47,250 nt of DNA from Gemmatimonadetes bacterium SCN 70-22 (GCA_001724275.1 MEDZ01000031.1:1-47250); one strand, 5' to 3'. Counted from the first letter of the stretch, positions 27,536 through 36,766 are shown. Program-made: numbers and translations. Notes: generated by a model not told the origin, from the letters alone.

Positions 27536-28177
27536 ATGACGAGCAGGCGCAAGTGGGCGCTGATCCCGGCGTTCTTCGCCATTGCCACGGCGGCGACCCT
27601 TCTGTCGGCCTATAGCGGCGCATCGTCGTCGCAGGGCTTCGCCCCGGTGCAGCCCATCGCATTCCCGCATCCCGTGCACGTGAAGACCCTCGGGATGAAC
27701 TGCCTGTACTGCCACTACAGCGCCAACAAGTCGCCCGACCCGGGGCTCCCGGCCGTCGGGACCTGCATGGGGTGCCACACGGTGGTGGGGCCGAACCGCC
27801 CGGCCATGGATGGCAAGCCGGCCCGCGTGAGCGAGCCGATCAAGACGTTGCAGACCTTCGCCCCCCCGGCGCAGGTCGACAAGTGGAAGGCGATTCCGTG
27901 GGTGCGCATTCACAAGCTCCCGGAGTACGTGCGCTTCCCGCACATGCGCCACGTGAGCGCCGGGGTCACCTGCCAGACGTGCCACGGGGCGGTGCAGGAG
28001 ATGGCCCAGGTGTCGCAGAACGCCTCGCTCAACATGGGGTGGTGCGTGAACTGTCACGTGAAGGGCTACAAGCTGAGTGATGGACTGCTGGCGGCCGGCG
28101 ACACGGTGGGGGCCAGGGCGGCCGCCAATGTGGAACCGAAGAAGGCGCGGTACGACTGCGCCATCTGCCACTACTGA
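27536..28177 (+). CDS. actA: Alternative complex III pentahaem cytochrome c subunit ActA
   Basis: 213 residues. One N-terminal membrane helix (about 8-25) anchors a periplasmic domain with five CxxCH motifs beginning at residues 56 (CLYCH), 77 (CMGCH), 146 (CQTCH), 170 (CVNCH) and 208 (CAICH). ActA passes electrons from the FeS protein ActB to ActE and on to the terminal oxidase. It is the first gene of actABCDEF, preceded by the palindromic operator. The ATG at 27536 lacks a strong Shine-Dalgarno sequence. The last haem motif lies only one residue from the C-terminus. Confidence 0.95.
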   Translation: MTSRRKWALIPAFFAIATAATLLSAYSGASSSQGFAPVQPIAFPHPVHVKTLGMNCLYCHYSANKSPDPGLPAVGTCMGCHTVVGPNRPAMDGKPARVSEPIKTLQTFAPPAQVDKWKAIPWVRIHKLPEYVRFPHMRHVSAGVTCQTCHGAVQEMAQVSQNASLNMGWCVNCHVKGYKLSDGLLAAGDTVGARAAANVEPKKARYDCAICHY

Positions 28178-28267
28178 CCTGGAAGCTTCGCCGCCGCCGC
28201 GGATGCCGGGCCTAACGAATCGGGTCCCAAGCGCCGCGGTCCGTCTCGACGATCGAGGAAGCACTGC

Positions 28268-31200
28268 ATGAGCCAGTCATCGGGGTCCGCGGGCGTCAAG
28301 CGCCGCGAGTTCCTCAAGGTTCTCGGCGCCGCCAGCGCCGTGACCACCACCATCGGATGTAGCCAGGAGAAGGTCGAGAAGCTCATCCCGTACCTGGTCT
28401 CCCCCGACCAGACGGTCCCGGGCGTCTCGACCTACTACAGCACCACCTGCCGTGAGTGCGCGGCGGGGTGCGGCGTGGTCGCCGAGGTCCGCGACGGGCG
28501 CGCCATCAAGCTCGAGGGGAATCCCGAGCACCCGGTCAACCGCGGCGCGCTGTGCGCGCGTGGCCAGGCGGCGCTGCAGGGGTTGTACAACCCCGATCGC
28601 TACCGGCAGCCGATGGTGCGCGAGGGAGGGAAGCTCGTCCCCACCACGTGGGACAAGGCGATCGCCCTCCTGGGCCAGAAGCTCGGGGAGGTGCGCGCCA
28701 GGGGACAGGGGCAGAACGTCGTCTTCATCGACGAGCACGCCTCGGGGACCTTCGGCGTCTTCCTCGACCAGTGGCTGGGCGCCTTCGGCTTCCCGGCGCA
28801 CGACCAGTACGACAGCGGCGCCGACCTGGCCCTGCGCGCGGCCAACACCGCGGCCTATGGCGTCGCCATGCCCGGCATCGACATGGCGGCGGCGTCGCTG
28901 GTCGTCTCGTTGGGCGCGGACTTCCTGGACGGGCGCGACGCCTCGGTCCCGATGCAGCTGGCGTTCGCCGATGCGCGGGCCCGGCTGCAGCATGCCCCGC
29001 GCTTCGTCTACGTCGGCCCGCGCCGCTCGCTCACCGGCCTCAACGCCGACGAGTGGATCGCCTGCACCCCGGGAAGCGAGGAAGTCATTGCCCGGGCGCT
29101 GCTGGGGGCGGTCGGCGGCGCTGGGGGCGCCACGATCGCCGAGGCGGCAGCCGCCAGCGGCGTCACCGAGGCCACGCTCCAGCGCCTCGCCGACGCGCTC
29201 AAGGGCGCACGCCCCAGCCTCGTCCTCTCGGGCGTCTCCACGCCGAACGCCGGCGTCGTGGCGACCCTCGCCGCCGACATCAACAAGGCGGCCGGCAACG
29301 TCGGCGTCACGGTCAAGCCGGGCGAGCCGATGGGCGGCTACAACGGCGCCGTCGGTGCCCAGCGGATGGCCGCCATCGCCGAGGCGGCCAATGCGGGGAA
29401 CGTCGCGCTCCTCTTCGTGCGCGGCGCCAACCCCGCCTACGACACGCCCAAGTCGGTCAAGTTCGCCGAGGCGCTGGCCAAGGTCCCGTTCAAGGTTTCG
29501 TTCTCGAGCTATCCCGATGAGACGTCGGAGCTGTGCGACCTGGTCCTCCCGGGAGACCACGCGCTCGAGTCGTGGGGCGACGCCGAGGCGAAGCCGGGCG
29601 TGATCTCGCTGCAGCAGCCGGTGATGGAGCGCATCTTCGACACGCGCGCCACCGCCGACGTCCTGCTCCAGCTCGCGCAGGGGGACCCGGCCATCGCCGG
29701 GCGCTTCGCGTGGAAGACGTATCGCGACTACCTCGTCAGCCGTTTCCCGGGCGGCGCCGCCGCCTTCACGCAGGCGCTGGCCACGGGCATGGCCAACGGC
29801 ACGCTGCCGCAGCGCGATGCGGCGGCCAGGCCGGCGCTCGCACCGGCCGCACCGGCGCCGATCGGCGGCGACGGCGACTACTTCCTCGTGGTGTATCCGC
29901 ACGCCGTGCTCGGCACTGGCGCCGGGGCCAACAAGCCGTGGCTGCAGGAGCTCCCCGACCCCGTCTCCAAGGTGCTGTGGCAGTCGTGGATCGAGATCCA
30001 CCCGCTCACGGCGCGCAAGCTCGGCGTCGCCGCCGGCGATCACGTCACGGTGCAGACGGCGGCGGGGAGCATCACCGCGCCGGCCTTCCCGTACCTCGGC
30101 ATCCGGCAGGATACCGTTGGTGTCGCGCTGGGGCAGGGGCACACGGGATACGGGCGCTACGCGAAGGACCTCGGGATCAACGCCCTCGATGCGTTAGGCG
30201 CCACCTGGAATGGTGCGGGGGCGCTGGCGCTCACGCAGTTCAAGGCGAGGGTGAGCAAGGCGGGGGCCCGCTCGGACCTCGTCACCACCGAGGGGTCGGC
30301 GCGCCAGCACGGGCGCGGGATCGCGCAGGCGATCACCGTCGCCGACCTGGTGGCCGGCCGCTTCAAGGAGGAGCAGCACGCCTTCCCGGGCGACGCCAAC
30401 CACGAGTTCCTCCCCGGCCTGCGGTCGCCGGTGGCCGCGGACGCCCAGGGTGACCTCGCCGACTCCACGGCGAAGGATCACGGGATGTATGCGCCGGACC
30501 ACTGGAGCGGGATGGCCAAGCGCCGCTGGGCGATGACCATCGACCTCGCGCGGTGCACCGGCTGCTCGGCGTGCGTCACGGCGTGCTACGCCGAGAACAA
30601 CATCCCGACGGTCGGGGCGCGCTGGCAGGGACGGTCGCTCCGTCCGGGTTCGGCGAGCGACGACAGCGCCTGGGATACGCGCCCGGGGGCCAACATCCTG
30701 AAGGGGCGCGAGATGAGCTGGCTGCGCATCGAGCGCTACTTCGAGGGGGGCGAGGACGGCTTGAGCGACTTCGAGGCGCGCTTCGTCCCGATGATGTGCC
30801 AGCACTGCGGCAACGCCCCGTGCGAGCCGGTCTGTCCGGTGTACGCGACCTATCACTCGCCCGACGGGCTCAACGTCCAGGTCTACAACCGCTGCGTCGG
30901 GACGCGTTACTGCTCCAACGGCTGCCCGTACAAGGTGCGCTACTACAACTGGCACGGGTACGGGGAGAAGGAGCGGCGCCAGTACGCCTTCCCCGAGCCG
31001 TTGCACCTGCAGCTCAACCCGGACGTCACCGTGCGCGGCAAGGGCGTCATGGAGAAGTGCTCCTTCTGCGTGCAGCGCATCCGCGAGGCCGAGAACCTGG
31101 CCAAGCTCGAGGGGCGCGAACTCAAGCCCGACGAGTTCACGACGGCCTGCGCCCAGGCGTGCCCGTCGAAGGCGATCGTCTTCGGTGACGCGGCCGACGA

Positions 31201-31324
31201 CAACTGGTCGGTGGCCAAGCTGGCCAAGGATGCACGCGGCTACCACGTGTTCGAGGAACTCAGTACCTACACCGCGGTGGTTTACTTGAAGCGCGTCAAT
31301 CATCCGGCGGGAGGAGCCAACTGA
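28268..31324 (+). CDS. actB: Alternative complex III iron-sulfur/molybdopterin-like subunit ActB
   Basis: 1018 residues. A Tat-type signal (KRREFLKVLG, then Cys31) is followed by a molybdopterin oxidoreductase-like domain (about 50-680) and a ferredoxin-like domain (about 755-1000). The latter binds several FeS clusters: CTGCSACVTAC (Cys763-773), CQHCGNAPCEPVC, CVGTRYCSNGC and CSFCVQR...CAQACPSKA. The large domain also keeps a CxxCxxxC-N27-C set (Cys61, 64, 68, 96), as in catalytic Mo enzymes, although ActB is not thought to bind molybdenum. GAGGAAG at about 28252 is the ribosome site. Its TGA overlaps the actC start (TGATG). Confidence 0.95.
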   Translation: MSQSSGSAGVKRREFLKVLGAASAVTTTIGCSQEKVEKLIPYLVSPDQTVPGVSTYYSTTCRECAAGCGVVAEVRDGRAIKLEGNPEHPVNRGALCARGQAALQGLYNPDRYRQPMVREGGKLVPTTWDKAIALLGQKLGEVRARGQGQNVVFIDEHASGTFGVFLDQWLGAFGFPAHDQYDSGADLALRAANTAAYGVAMPGIDMAAASLVVSLGADFLDGRDASVPMQLAFADARARLQHAPRFVYVGPRRSLTGLNADEWIACTPGSEEVIARALLGAVGGAGGATIAEAAAASGVTEATLQRLADALKGARPSLVLSGVSTPNAGVVATLAADINKAAGNVGVTVKPGEPMGGYNGAVGAQRMAAIAEAANAGNVALLFVRGANPAYDTPKSVKFAEALAKVPFKVSFSSYPDETSELCDLVLPGDHALESWGDAEAKPGVISLQQPVMERIFDTRATADVLLQLAQGDPAIAGRFAWKTYRDYLVSRFPGGAAAFTQALATGMANGTLPQRDAAARPALAPAAPAPIGGDGDYFLVVYPHAVLGTGAGANKPWLQELPDPVSKVLWQSWIEIHPLTARKLGVAAGDHVTVQTAAGSITAPAFPYLGIRQDTVGVALGQGHTGYGRYAKDLGINALDALGATWNGAGALALTQFKARVSKAGARSDLVTTEGSARQHGRGIAQAITVADLVAGRFKEEQHAFPGDANHEFLPGLRSPVAADAQGDLADSTAKDHGMYAPDHWSGMAKRRWAMTIDLARCTGCSACVTACYAENNIPTVGARWQGRSLRPGSASDDSAWDTRPGANILKGREMSWLRIERYFEGGEDGLSDFEARFVPMMCQHCGNAPCEPVCPVYATYHSPDGLNVQVYNRCVGTRYCSNGCPYKVRYYNWHGYGEKERRQYAFPEPLHLQLNPDVTVRGKGVMEKCSFCVQRIREAENLAKLEGRELKPDEFTTACAQACPSKAIVFGDAADDNWSVAKLAKDARGYHVFEELSTYTAVVYLKRVNHPAGGAN

Positions 31325-32766
31325 TGGCAACCTTCGCCGAACCGCTCCGGCCGAACGTCGCCTCGGCCAACGTGCAGCTCCCGGGGGTCCGGGACTACGA
31401 GCAGGTCGACAACGAGATCATCGGGACGCTCAAGCCAAGCGCCGGCTGGTTCGGCGCGCTGGGCATCGCGATCGCGCTCTTCCTCGTCGGCGCCGCGGCG
31501 TGGATCTACCAGATCTACTGGGGACTCGGGAACGCGGGCTACGCCCCGCCGGTGATGTGGGGGGTCTACATCATCACCTTCGTCTTCTGGGTCGGCATCG
31601 GCCACGCCGGGACGCTCATCTCGGCGATCCTCTTCCTCTTCCGCGCCGGCTTCCGCACCACGATCTACCGATGCGCGGAGGCGATGACGGTCTTCGCGGT
31701 CATGACGGCCGGCCTCTTCCCGATCATCCACATCGGGCGGCCGTGGAAGTTCTTCTGGCTGGTCCCCTATCCCAACTGGCGCCTCATCTGGCCGAACTTC
31801 AAGTCGCCGCTGGTGTGGGACGTCTTCGCGATCCTCACCTACCTCACGGTCTCCGCGACCTTCCTGTACGTGGGGCTCATCCCGGACATCGCGGTGCTGC
31901 GCGACCGCGAGACGAACCCGGTGCGCAAGCGGATCCTGGCCGTGCTGTCGCTGGGGTGGCGGAACTCGGAGCCGGAGTGGCGCCACTTCATGAAGATGTA
32001 CCTGTTCCTGGCGGCCTTCTCCACGCCGCTGGTGCTCTCGGTCCACTCGGTCGTGTCGTTCGACTTCGCCATGGCGCTCACGCCCGGATGGCACGCCACG
32101 ATCTTCCCGCCGTACTTCGTGGCCGGCGCCATCTTCTCGGGCATCGGGATGGTGTTCACGATCATCATCCCCATCCGGAAGTTCTTCAAGCTCGAGCACT
32201 ACGTCACCATCAACCACCTCGACGCGGCGGCCAAGCTGGCCCTCTTCACGTCGATGGTGGTCGGGTGCGCGTACCTGATCGAGTTCTGGGTCGCGTGGTA
32301 CTCCGGCGTGGCGGTGGAGCAGGACTACTTCTGGAATCGCGTCTTCGGCGAATGGTGGTGGGCCGCGTGGATCATGCTGACCTGCAACATGATCTTCCCG
32401 CTCTCGCTCTTCTCGCAGAAGCTGCGCCGCAACCCGACCTGGCTCTTCATCCTCTCGATCTTCATCAACATCGGGATGTGGTTCGAGCGGTTCGTGATCA
32501 TCGTCCCGTCGCTCTCGCACGAGTTCGAGCCCTGGCAGTGGGGGCACTACGCGCCGAGCTGGGTCGACGTCGCGATCCTCGTCGGGTCGTTCGGGTGGTT
32601 CTTCATGTGGTTCCTCCTCTTCATCAAGCAGCTCCCCGTGGTGGCGATCGCCGAGGTGAAGGAAATCGTCCCGCCCAAGCTGCGCGCCCATGCGCGCGGG
32701 CACGGGATCGACGCCAGCGGGCATCACCTCCCCTACGGCACCGAGACGCCGGGAGAATTCGACTGA
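31324..32766 (+). CDS. actC: Alternative complex III quinol-binding membrane subunit ActC (NrfD/PsrC family)
   Basis: 480-residue polytopic protein with about ten transmembrane helices, of the NrfD/PsrC family. Recognisable stretches are GVYIITFVFWVGIGHAGTLIS, LFPIIHIGRPWKFFW and SVHSVVSFDFAMALTPGWH. In the known complexes ActC binds menaquinol near its periplasmic face next to ActB and may contribute to proton translocation. The start ATG at 31324 overlaps the actB stop. The paralogue ActF lies three genes downstream. Confidence 0.95.
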   Translation: MATFAEPLRPNVASANVQLPGVRDYEQVDNEIIGTLKPSAGWFGALGIAIALFLVGAAAWIYQIYWGLGNAGYAPPVMWGVYIITFVFWVGIGHAGTLISAILFLFRAGFRTTIYRCAEAMTVFAVMTAGLFPIIHIGRPWKFFWLVPYPNWRLIWPNFKSPLVWDVFAILTYLTVSATFLYVGLIPDIAVLRDRETNPVRKRILAVLSLGWRNSEPEWRHFMKMYLFLAAFSTPLVLSVHSVVSFDFAMALTPGWHATIFPPYFVAGAIFSGIGMVFTIIIPIRKFFKLEHYVTINHLDAAAKLALFTSMVVGCAYLIEFWVAWYSGVAVEQDYFWNRVFGEWWWAAWIMLTCNMIFPLSLFSQKLRRNPTWLFILSIFINIGMWFERFVIIVPSLSHEFEPWQWGHYAPSWVDVAILVGSFGWFFMWFLLFIKQLPVVAIAEVKEIVPPKLRAHARGHGIDASGHHLPYGTETPGEFD

Positions 32767-33266
32767 TGCGACGCGGACTTGTGGCAGCGTTTCGTGAGAT
32801 CGACGCGACCTGCGACGCGATCGAAGCGCTGAAGAAGAAGAAGTACGAGTTCACCGTCTACACGCCCGCGCCACGGCACGAGATCGAGCACGCGGTGGCC
32901 GCGCCGATGAGTCCCGTGCGCCGCTTCACCCTGATCGGCGGATTGATCGGCGTGACCTTCGGCTACTGGATCGCCGTGTGGACCTCGGAGTACTGGCCGC
33001 TCGTCGTGGGCGGCAAGGCCATCGCCAGCTGGATCCCGTACACCATCATCGGCTTCGAAGTCATGGTGCTCGTCGGGGCCCTGTCGACCGTGGCCGCCAT
33101 GTTCATCAACTCGCGCATCCCGAAGATCACCGCCACGGTGGGCTTCGACCCGCGCTTCACGCACGGCGACTATGGCATCTACGTACAGGCGGCGCCCGAA
33201 CGGCTCAAGGAGGCCGAGGAGACGCTGCGCGCCCACGGTGCCGTCGACGTGAGGACCGAGTCATGA
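32766..33266 (+). CDS. actD: Alternative complex III subunit ActD (DUF3341)
   Basis: 166 residues. A cytoplasmic N-terminal region (FREIDATCDAIEALKKKKYEFTV, an ACT-like start) is followed by two transmembrane helices (about 54-74 and 92-115) and a C-terminal cytoplasmic tail ending LRAHGAVDVRTES. This is the DUF3341/ActD layout, a structural subunit of the membrane arm. The ATG at 32766 overlaps the actC stop (TGATG), and its own stop overlaps actE (ATGA). Confidence 0.93.
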   Translation: MRRGLVAAFREIDATCDAIEALKKKKYEFTVYTPAPRHEIEHAVAAPMSPVRRFTLIGGLIGVTFGYWIAVWTSEYWPLVVGGKAIASWIPYTIIGFEVMVLVGALSTVAAMFINSRIPKITATVGFDPRFTHGDYGIYVQAAPERLKEAEETLRAHGAVDVRTES

Positions 33267-34018
33267 TGCGTCGAGCAGACGGGACGTCGCGCAGACGGAA
33301 AGACGAGATGACGCGCCGAATCATGCCCACCGTCCGACGCTTCGCGCTCATCGCGCCGGCGGTCCTCTCGCTCACGGCGTGCGAGTGGTTCACCGACTTC
33401 AAGCGCCAGCCGATGGTGACCACCTGGGAGCAGGATTCGATCCTCAAGTCGGTGCGTGGCGCGCCGCAGGGATCGGTGCCGCGCACCGGGACCGCGGTGA
33501 GCGCCATGCAGGTGTCCTATGCCAGCCTCCCGTTCCAGATCGACACGATCGGGGCGCTGGCGCAGAACCCGACCCCGGTGACCGAGGCGTCGCTGGCCAA
33601 CGGGCACAAGTACTACGAGATCAACTGCGCCGTCTGTCACGGCGAGAAAGGTGATGGCATGGGGGCGGCCACCAGGTACGGCATCCCCCCCTTCAACCTC
33701 CTCCTGGACATGACGAAGAATCGCACCGACGGCTACATCTTCGGCATGATGCGCAACGGCCGCGGCCTGATGCCGTCGTACAACCGCATCGAGGAAGCCG
33801 ACCGCTGGGACGTGGTGAACTACCTGCGCGCCCTGCAAGGCCTGGTGACCGGTGTGCAGGTCGCGACCGGCCCCCTCGCGATGCCGGGGGTCAACGGCGA
33901 CAAGGTCCCGGGACCGACCGCGCTTGGTCCTAACCGCTGGGTGCCGCACGTGGCCCCGGGGCTCATCGGAACGCCGGGCGCCTCGAGCGAACCGGCGAAG
34001 ACGGGAGAACACGAGTGA
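33263..34018 (+). CDS. actE: Alternative complex III monohaem cytochrome c lipoprotein ActE
   Basis: 251 residues. A lipoprotein signal ends at LSLTAC (Cys40 from the ATG at 33263), followed by a class I cytochrome c domain with CAVCHGEKGDGMG (Cys122-His126) and a distal Met in GRGLMPSYNRI. ActE receives electrons from ActA and donates them to the oxidase or a soluble carrier. Start 33263 gives the ATGA overlap with actD; the ATG at 33308 would give a shorter, more typical signal and is an alternative. Confidence 0.92.
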   Translation: MMRRADGTSRRRKDEMTRRIMPTVRRFALIAPAVLSLTACEWFTDFKRQPMVTTWEQDSILKSVRGAPQGSVPRTGTAVSAMQVSYASLPFQIDTIGALAQNPTPVTEASLANGHKYYEINCAVCHGEKGDGMGAATRYGIPPFNLLLDMTKNRTDGYIFGMMRNGRGLMPSYNRIEEADRWDVVNYLRALQGLVTGVQVATGPLAMPGVNGDKVPGPTALGPNRWVPHVAPGLIGTPGASSEPAKTGEHE

Positions 34019-35349
34019 GCGCACATCACGGAGCAGATACGCCCTCCCGGCAGGACCTGGTCGCGATGATCCAGGCCAAGCCGGTGCCAAAGAACCTGCG
34101 CACGATCTCCCTGGTCCTCGCGGCCGTCGGCTTCGCCGTCTTCCTCGCGGGCGCGGTGATGGGCGAAGATCGCGTCTGGCAGGCGTTCCACGTCAACTGG
34201 CTCTTCTTCACCATCCCGGCGTCGGCCGGGGTGATGCTGGCCGCGGTGCAGCGCATCACCACGGCGCGCTGGTCGCGTTCGGTGATCCGCCTCGTCGAAG
34301 GGATGGTCGCCTGGCTCCCCGTCGCCTTCGTCCTCCTCCTCCTCACGCTCTTCATCGGGAAGGGACACATCTTCCCGTGGGTGCACGAGACGATCACGAT
34401 CCCGGAGAAGGCGAAGTGGCTCGACCCGACCTTCTTCACGCTCCGCGTGATCCTGGTCTTCGGCATCATCACCGCGCTCAGCCTCTGGTACACCTACACA
34501 TCGGTGCGCGTGGACGTGGGGCTCCTCCCGGAGTGGGGCGCCTCGTGGGCCAAGGGGATCCGTGACGGCATGCGCCGCGGCTTCGGGGAAGAGCGCCGCG
34601 AGATGCACTCGACCCACTCGCTCCAGGGACGCTTGGCCGTCTTCCTCGCCCTCGCCTTCGGCTTCGGCTGGACGATGCTCTCGTGGGACCTGTCCATGTC
34701 GATGGACTACCACTTCCAGAGCACGATGTACGGGTGGCAGGTCTTCATGGGCGGCTGGCTCGTGATGCTGATGATGTTCGCCCTCCTCCTGCGCTGGTGG
34801 CGCGACTTCATGGGGGCGCACGACGTCATCACCGACACCCAGCTCCACGATGTCGGCAAGCTCTGCTTCGCCTTCACCGCCTTCTGGGGATACCTGACCT
34901 TCTCGCAGTACCTCGTGATCTGGTACGGCAACTGGTCCGAGGAGACGCATCGCCTGCGCCTCATCCTCATCCAGCCGTGGACCGGCCTGAGCGTCTCGGT
35001 CGTCTTCCTGGTCTTCCTGGCGCCGTTCTTCGGCCTCCTGGGCAAGGCGCCCAAGCTCTACATGCCGACCATGGCGCTCTTCTCGGCGACGACGATGATC
35101 GGCATGTGGATCCATCGGTACCTCGAGATCTACCCGCCGATCTACGTCCAGACCGTCACGTCGGTCCCCTTCGGCATCTGGGAGATCGGGACGACACTCG
35201 GCTTCCTTGGCCTGTTCGGCTACGTGTACCTGCAGTTCATGGATGCCTTCCCGCGCATGCGCGTGGTGTGGATGACGTCGCCGCATCGCGACGAGATGCA
35301 GGTGCCCGTCGACCCGCGCACCATGGAGCCCCTCCCGGCGCACGAGTAG
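34015..35349 (+). CDS. actF: Alternative complex III membrane subunit ActF
   Basis: 444 residues, about ten transmembrane helices, distantly related to ActC. It has the ActF-type segments FHVNWLFFTIPASAGVMLAA, STMYGWQVFMGGW, DVGKLCFAFTAFWGYLTFSQYL and WYGNWSEET. It is one of the two large membrane subunits implicated in proton translocation. The start is GTG at 34015-34017, overlapping the actE TGA. No actG or oxidase gene follows; the operon ends at the hairpin at 35402. Confidence 0.94.
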   Translation: MSAHHGADTPSRQDLVAMIQAKPVPKNLRTISLVLAAVGFAVFLAGAVMGEDRVWQAFHVNWLFFTIPASAGVMLAAVQRITTARWSRSVIRLVEGMVAWLPVAFVLLLLTLFIGKGHIFPWVHETITIPEKAKWLDPTFFTLRVILVFGIITALSLWYTYTSVRVDVGLLPEWGASWAKGIRDGMRRGFGEERREMHSTHSLQGRLAVFLALAFGFGWTMLSWDLSMSMDYHFQSTMYGWQVFMGGWLVMLMMFALLLRWWRDFMGAHDVITDTQLHDVGKLCFAFTAFWGYLTFSQYLVIWYGNWSEETHRLRLILIQPWTGLSVSVVFLVFLAPFFGLLGKAPKLYMPTMALFSATTMIGMWIHRYLEIYPPIYVQTVTSVPFGIWEIGTTLGFLGLFGYVYLQFMDAFPRMRVVWMTSPHRDEMQVPVDPRTMEPLPAHE

Positions 35350-35401
35350 CGGACGGAGGGCGAGGGGACGAGGAGCGCTCGGCGCTCCCCGTCACCGGCA
35401 G

Positions 35402-35436
35402 AGCGGGGGGGCGCCAGTGGCGCCCCCCCGCTTCTC
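35402..35436 (+). terminator. Terminator after the act operon
   Basis: A 14-bp GC-rich inverted repeat (35402-35415 and 35419-35432) with a 3-nt loop AGT, followed by TTCTCATCTTCTCG, a pyrimidine-rich rather than pure T tract. It starts 53 nt after the actF stop. The following segment to about 35465 is made of repeated TCTTCTCG-like blocks. Confidence 0.8.
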
Positions 35437-35471
35437 ATCTTCTCGTCTTCTCGTCTTCCCGTCTTCTGCCC

Positions 35472-36191
35472 CTATCCAATGTACTGCAAGGAATAGCCCC
35501 GCTCCTGCGCCCGATTCACCGCCACGATCCCCGCCGCCGTCATGTGCGAGTTCGCGATCAACCCGGCGTTCAACTCGGCGAAGATCTCGTCGGGCGTCGC
35601 CCCGACCTTGGTCGCGATGATCCCGGCAAAGGCGCGCGTGGCGAGCCCGCAGATCGCGAAATGCGTCCCGCGGGCGATCATGTCGTCGAGCGTCGTCCCG
35701 CGGTTCGGCAGCTGCATCCCGTAGCTGTCGTCCAGGTAGACGTTCGTCTTCGGCGCCGCCTGCGTCTTGGGGTCCGTGAACCGGATACGTTCCGCCAGGT
35801 GCACGCCGTACTTGCCCCAGATGGCGTCGTCGAAGGCGAATGCCGTGGCCCAGTGTCGCAGGCAGATCACGACCGCGAGCTCCCTGGCGTCGAGACCGTA
35901 CCCCGCCTTGTTGGCCAGGTAGTAGTTCGTCGCGAAGGTGATCGCCTCGCCGGCGCCGTTCGGCGACGTGGCATCGAAGAAGAACCGATGCTTTCCCGGG
36001 ACCTGGTCGAACCAGTCATCCTGCGGATGCCGCGCCGGCTGCCACCTGGCGGGTTGCGGGGCGCCCTGCGCCGAGCCCTCGCGCGCGCCGAGCCCCAGGG
36101 CGGTGGAGAAGGCGGCGGCCCCCGCGCCCAGTCTCGTGAGGAAGGAGCGTCGCTCGAGCGGGGGCGGGAGCGGGAGCGGAGTGTCTGGCAT
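35472..36191 (-). CDS. Tat-exported DsrE-like protein
   Basis: 239 residues. The N-terminus has a twin-arginine signal (ERRSFLTRLGAGAAAF, then a hydrophobic stretch ending near EGSAQG). The mature part resembles DsrE/DsrF-fold proteins: HRFFFDATSPNGAGEAI, ELAVVICLRHWATAFAFDDAIWGKYG and TLDDMIARGTHFAICG (one Cys in the position where sulfur-relay proteins carry a reactive Cys). A role in periplasmic sulfur or thiol chemistry is inference. ATG 36191 is chosen over 36242 since it leaves a normal signal length. It lies 78 nt downstream of the thioredoxin gene and is probably co-transcribed. Confidence 0.65.
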   Translation of the reverse strand: MPDTPLPLPPPLERRSFLTRLGAGAAAFSTALGLGAREGSAQGAPQPARWQPARHPQDDWFDQVPGKHRFFFDATSPNGAGEAITFATNYYLANKAGYGLDARELAVVICLRHWATAFAFDDAIWGKYGVHLAERIRFTDPKTQAAPKTNVYLDDSYGMQLPNRGTTLDDMIARGTHFAICGLATRAFAGIIATKVGATPDEIFAELNAGLIANSHMTAAGIVAVNRAQERGYSLQYIG

Positions 36192-36269
36192 CGGCGTGTG
36201 GGAGCGGGGAAGGCGAAGCGTCACGGCATCGTCGGCTGGCACCTGCCCGATGCAGCTGCCGACCGGTAC

Positions 36270-36728
36270 CTACGCAGCGGACGGGATGGCCCGTTGGAGC
36301 AGTTCCTCCAGCGCGGTCAGCGGGATGGCGCCGCTCTGTCGGGCCACCTCCTTTCCGCTCTTGAACACGATCGTCGTCGGGATCCCGCGGATGCCGAAGG
36401 AGGCCGACGTCTGTTGCGCCAGGTCGGTGTTCAGCTTGGCGACCAGCGCCTGCCCGGTGTACTTCGCCGCGAGTTCGTCGACGGAGGGGGCCATCATCTT
36501 GCACGGGCCGCACCAGTCGGCATAGAAGTCGACCAGGACCGGGAGTTCGGACTCGGCGATGGTCCGGGCGAACGTGTCCTCGTACAGGGCGAAGGGGCGA
36601 TCCAGGAGGATGAAGCGCCCGCACTCCCCGCACTTCGGGCGCTCGGTGGTCGCGCGGGGGGCGTCGACACGGTTCCAGGTGTGACAGAATTGGCAGCGAA
36701 CGGTGAGGGCGTGTCCAGCAGGGATCAT
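36270..36728 (-). CDS. trxC: Thioredoxin 2 with N-terminal zinc finger
   Basis: 152 residues. The N-terminal zinc module has two CxxC pairs (Cys12/15 in RCQFCH and Cys33/36 in KCGECG), followed by a thioredoxin domain with WCGPCK (Cys73/76) and the cis-Pro motif GIRGIPTTIVF. This is the TrxC layout, a cytoplasmic disulfide reductase linked to oxidative stress. The ATG at 36728 has an AGAGGA ribosome site on the minus strand. It is divergent from the tRNA-Ala gene, sharing an AT-rich promoter island. Confidence 0.93.
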   Translation of the reverse strand: MIPAGHALTVRCQFCHTWNRVDAPRATTERPKCGECGRFILLDRPFALYEDTFARTIAESELPVLVDFYADWCGPCKMMAPSVDELAAKYTGQALVAKLNTDLAQQTSASFGIRGIPTTIVFKSGKEVARQSGAIPLTALEELLQRAIPSAA

Positions 36729-36756
36729 TGCGGTTTCCTCTGGTGCGTCGGTACGG

Positions 36757-36766
36757 ATATATTATG
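36757..36766. promoter_or_regulatory. AT-rich bidirectional promoter island between trxC and tRNA-Ala
   Basis: The stretch ATATATTATG is the most AT-rich patch nearby. On the plus strand TATATT (36758-36763) is a good -10 about 14 nt before the tRNA. On the minus strand TAATAT could serve trxC. No convincing -35 hexamers are visible. Confidence 0.5.

Noticed and set aside
28277-30142. Long minus-strand open frame opposite actB
   Set aside because: It is a shadow of actB codon bias with no motifs and conflicts with a clear conserved gene.
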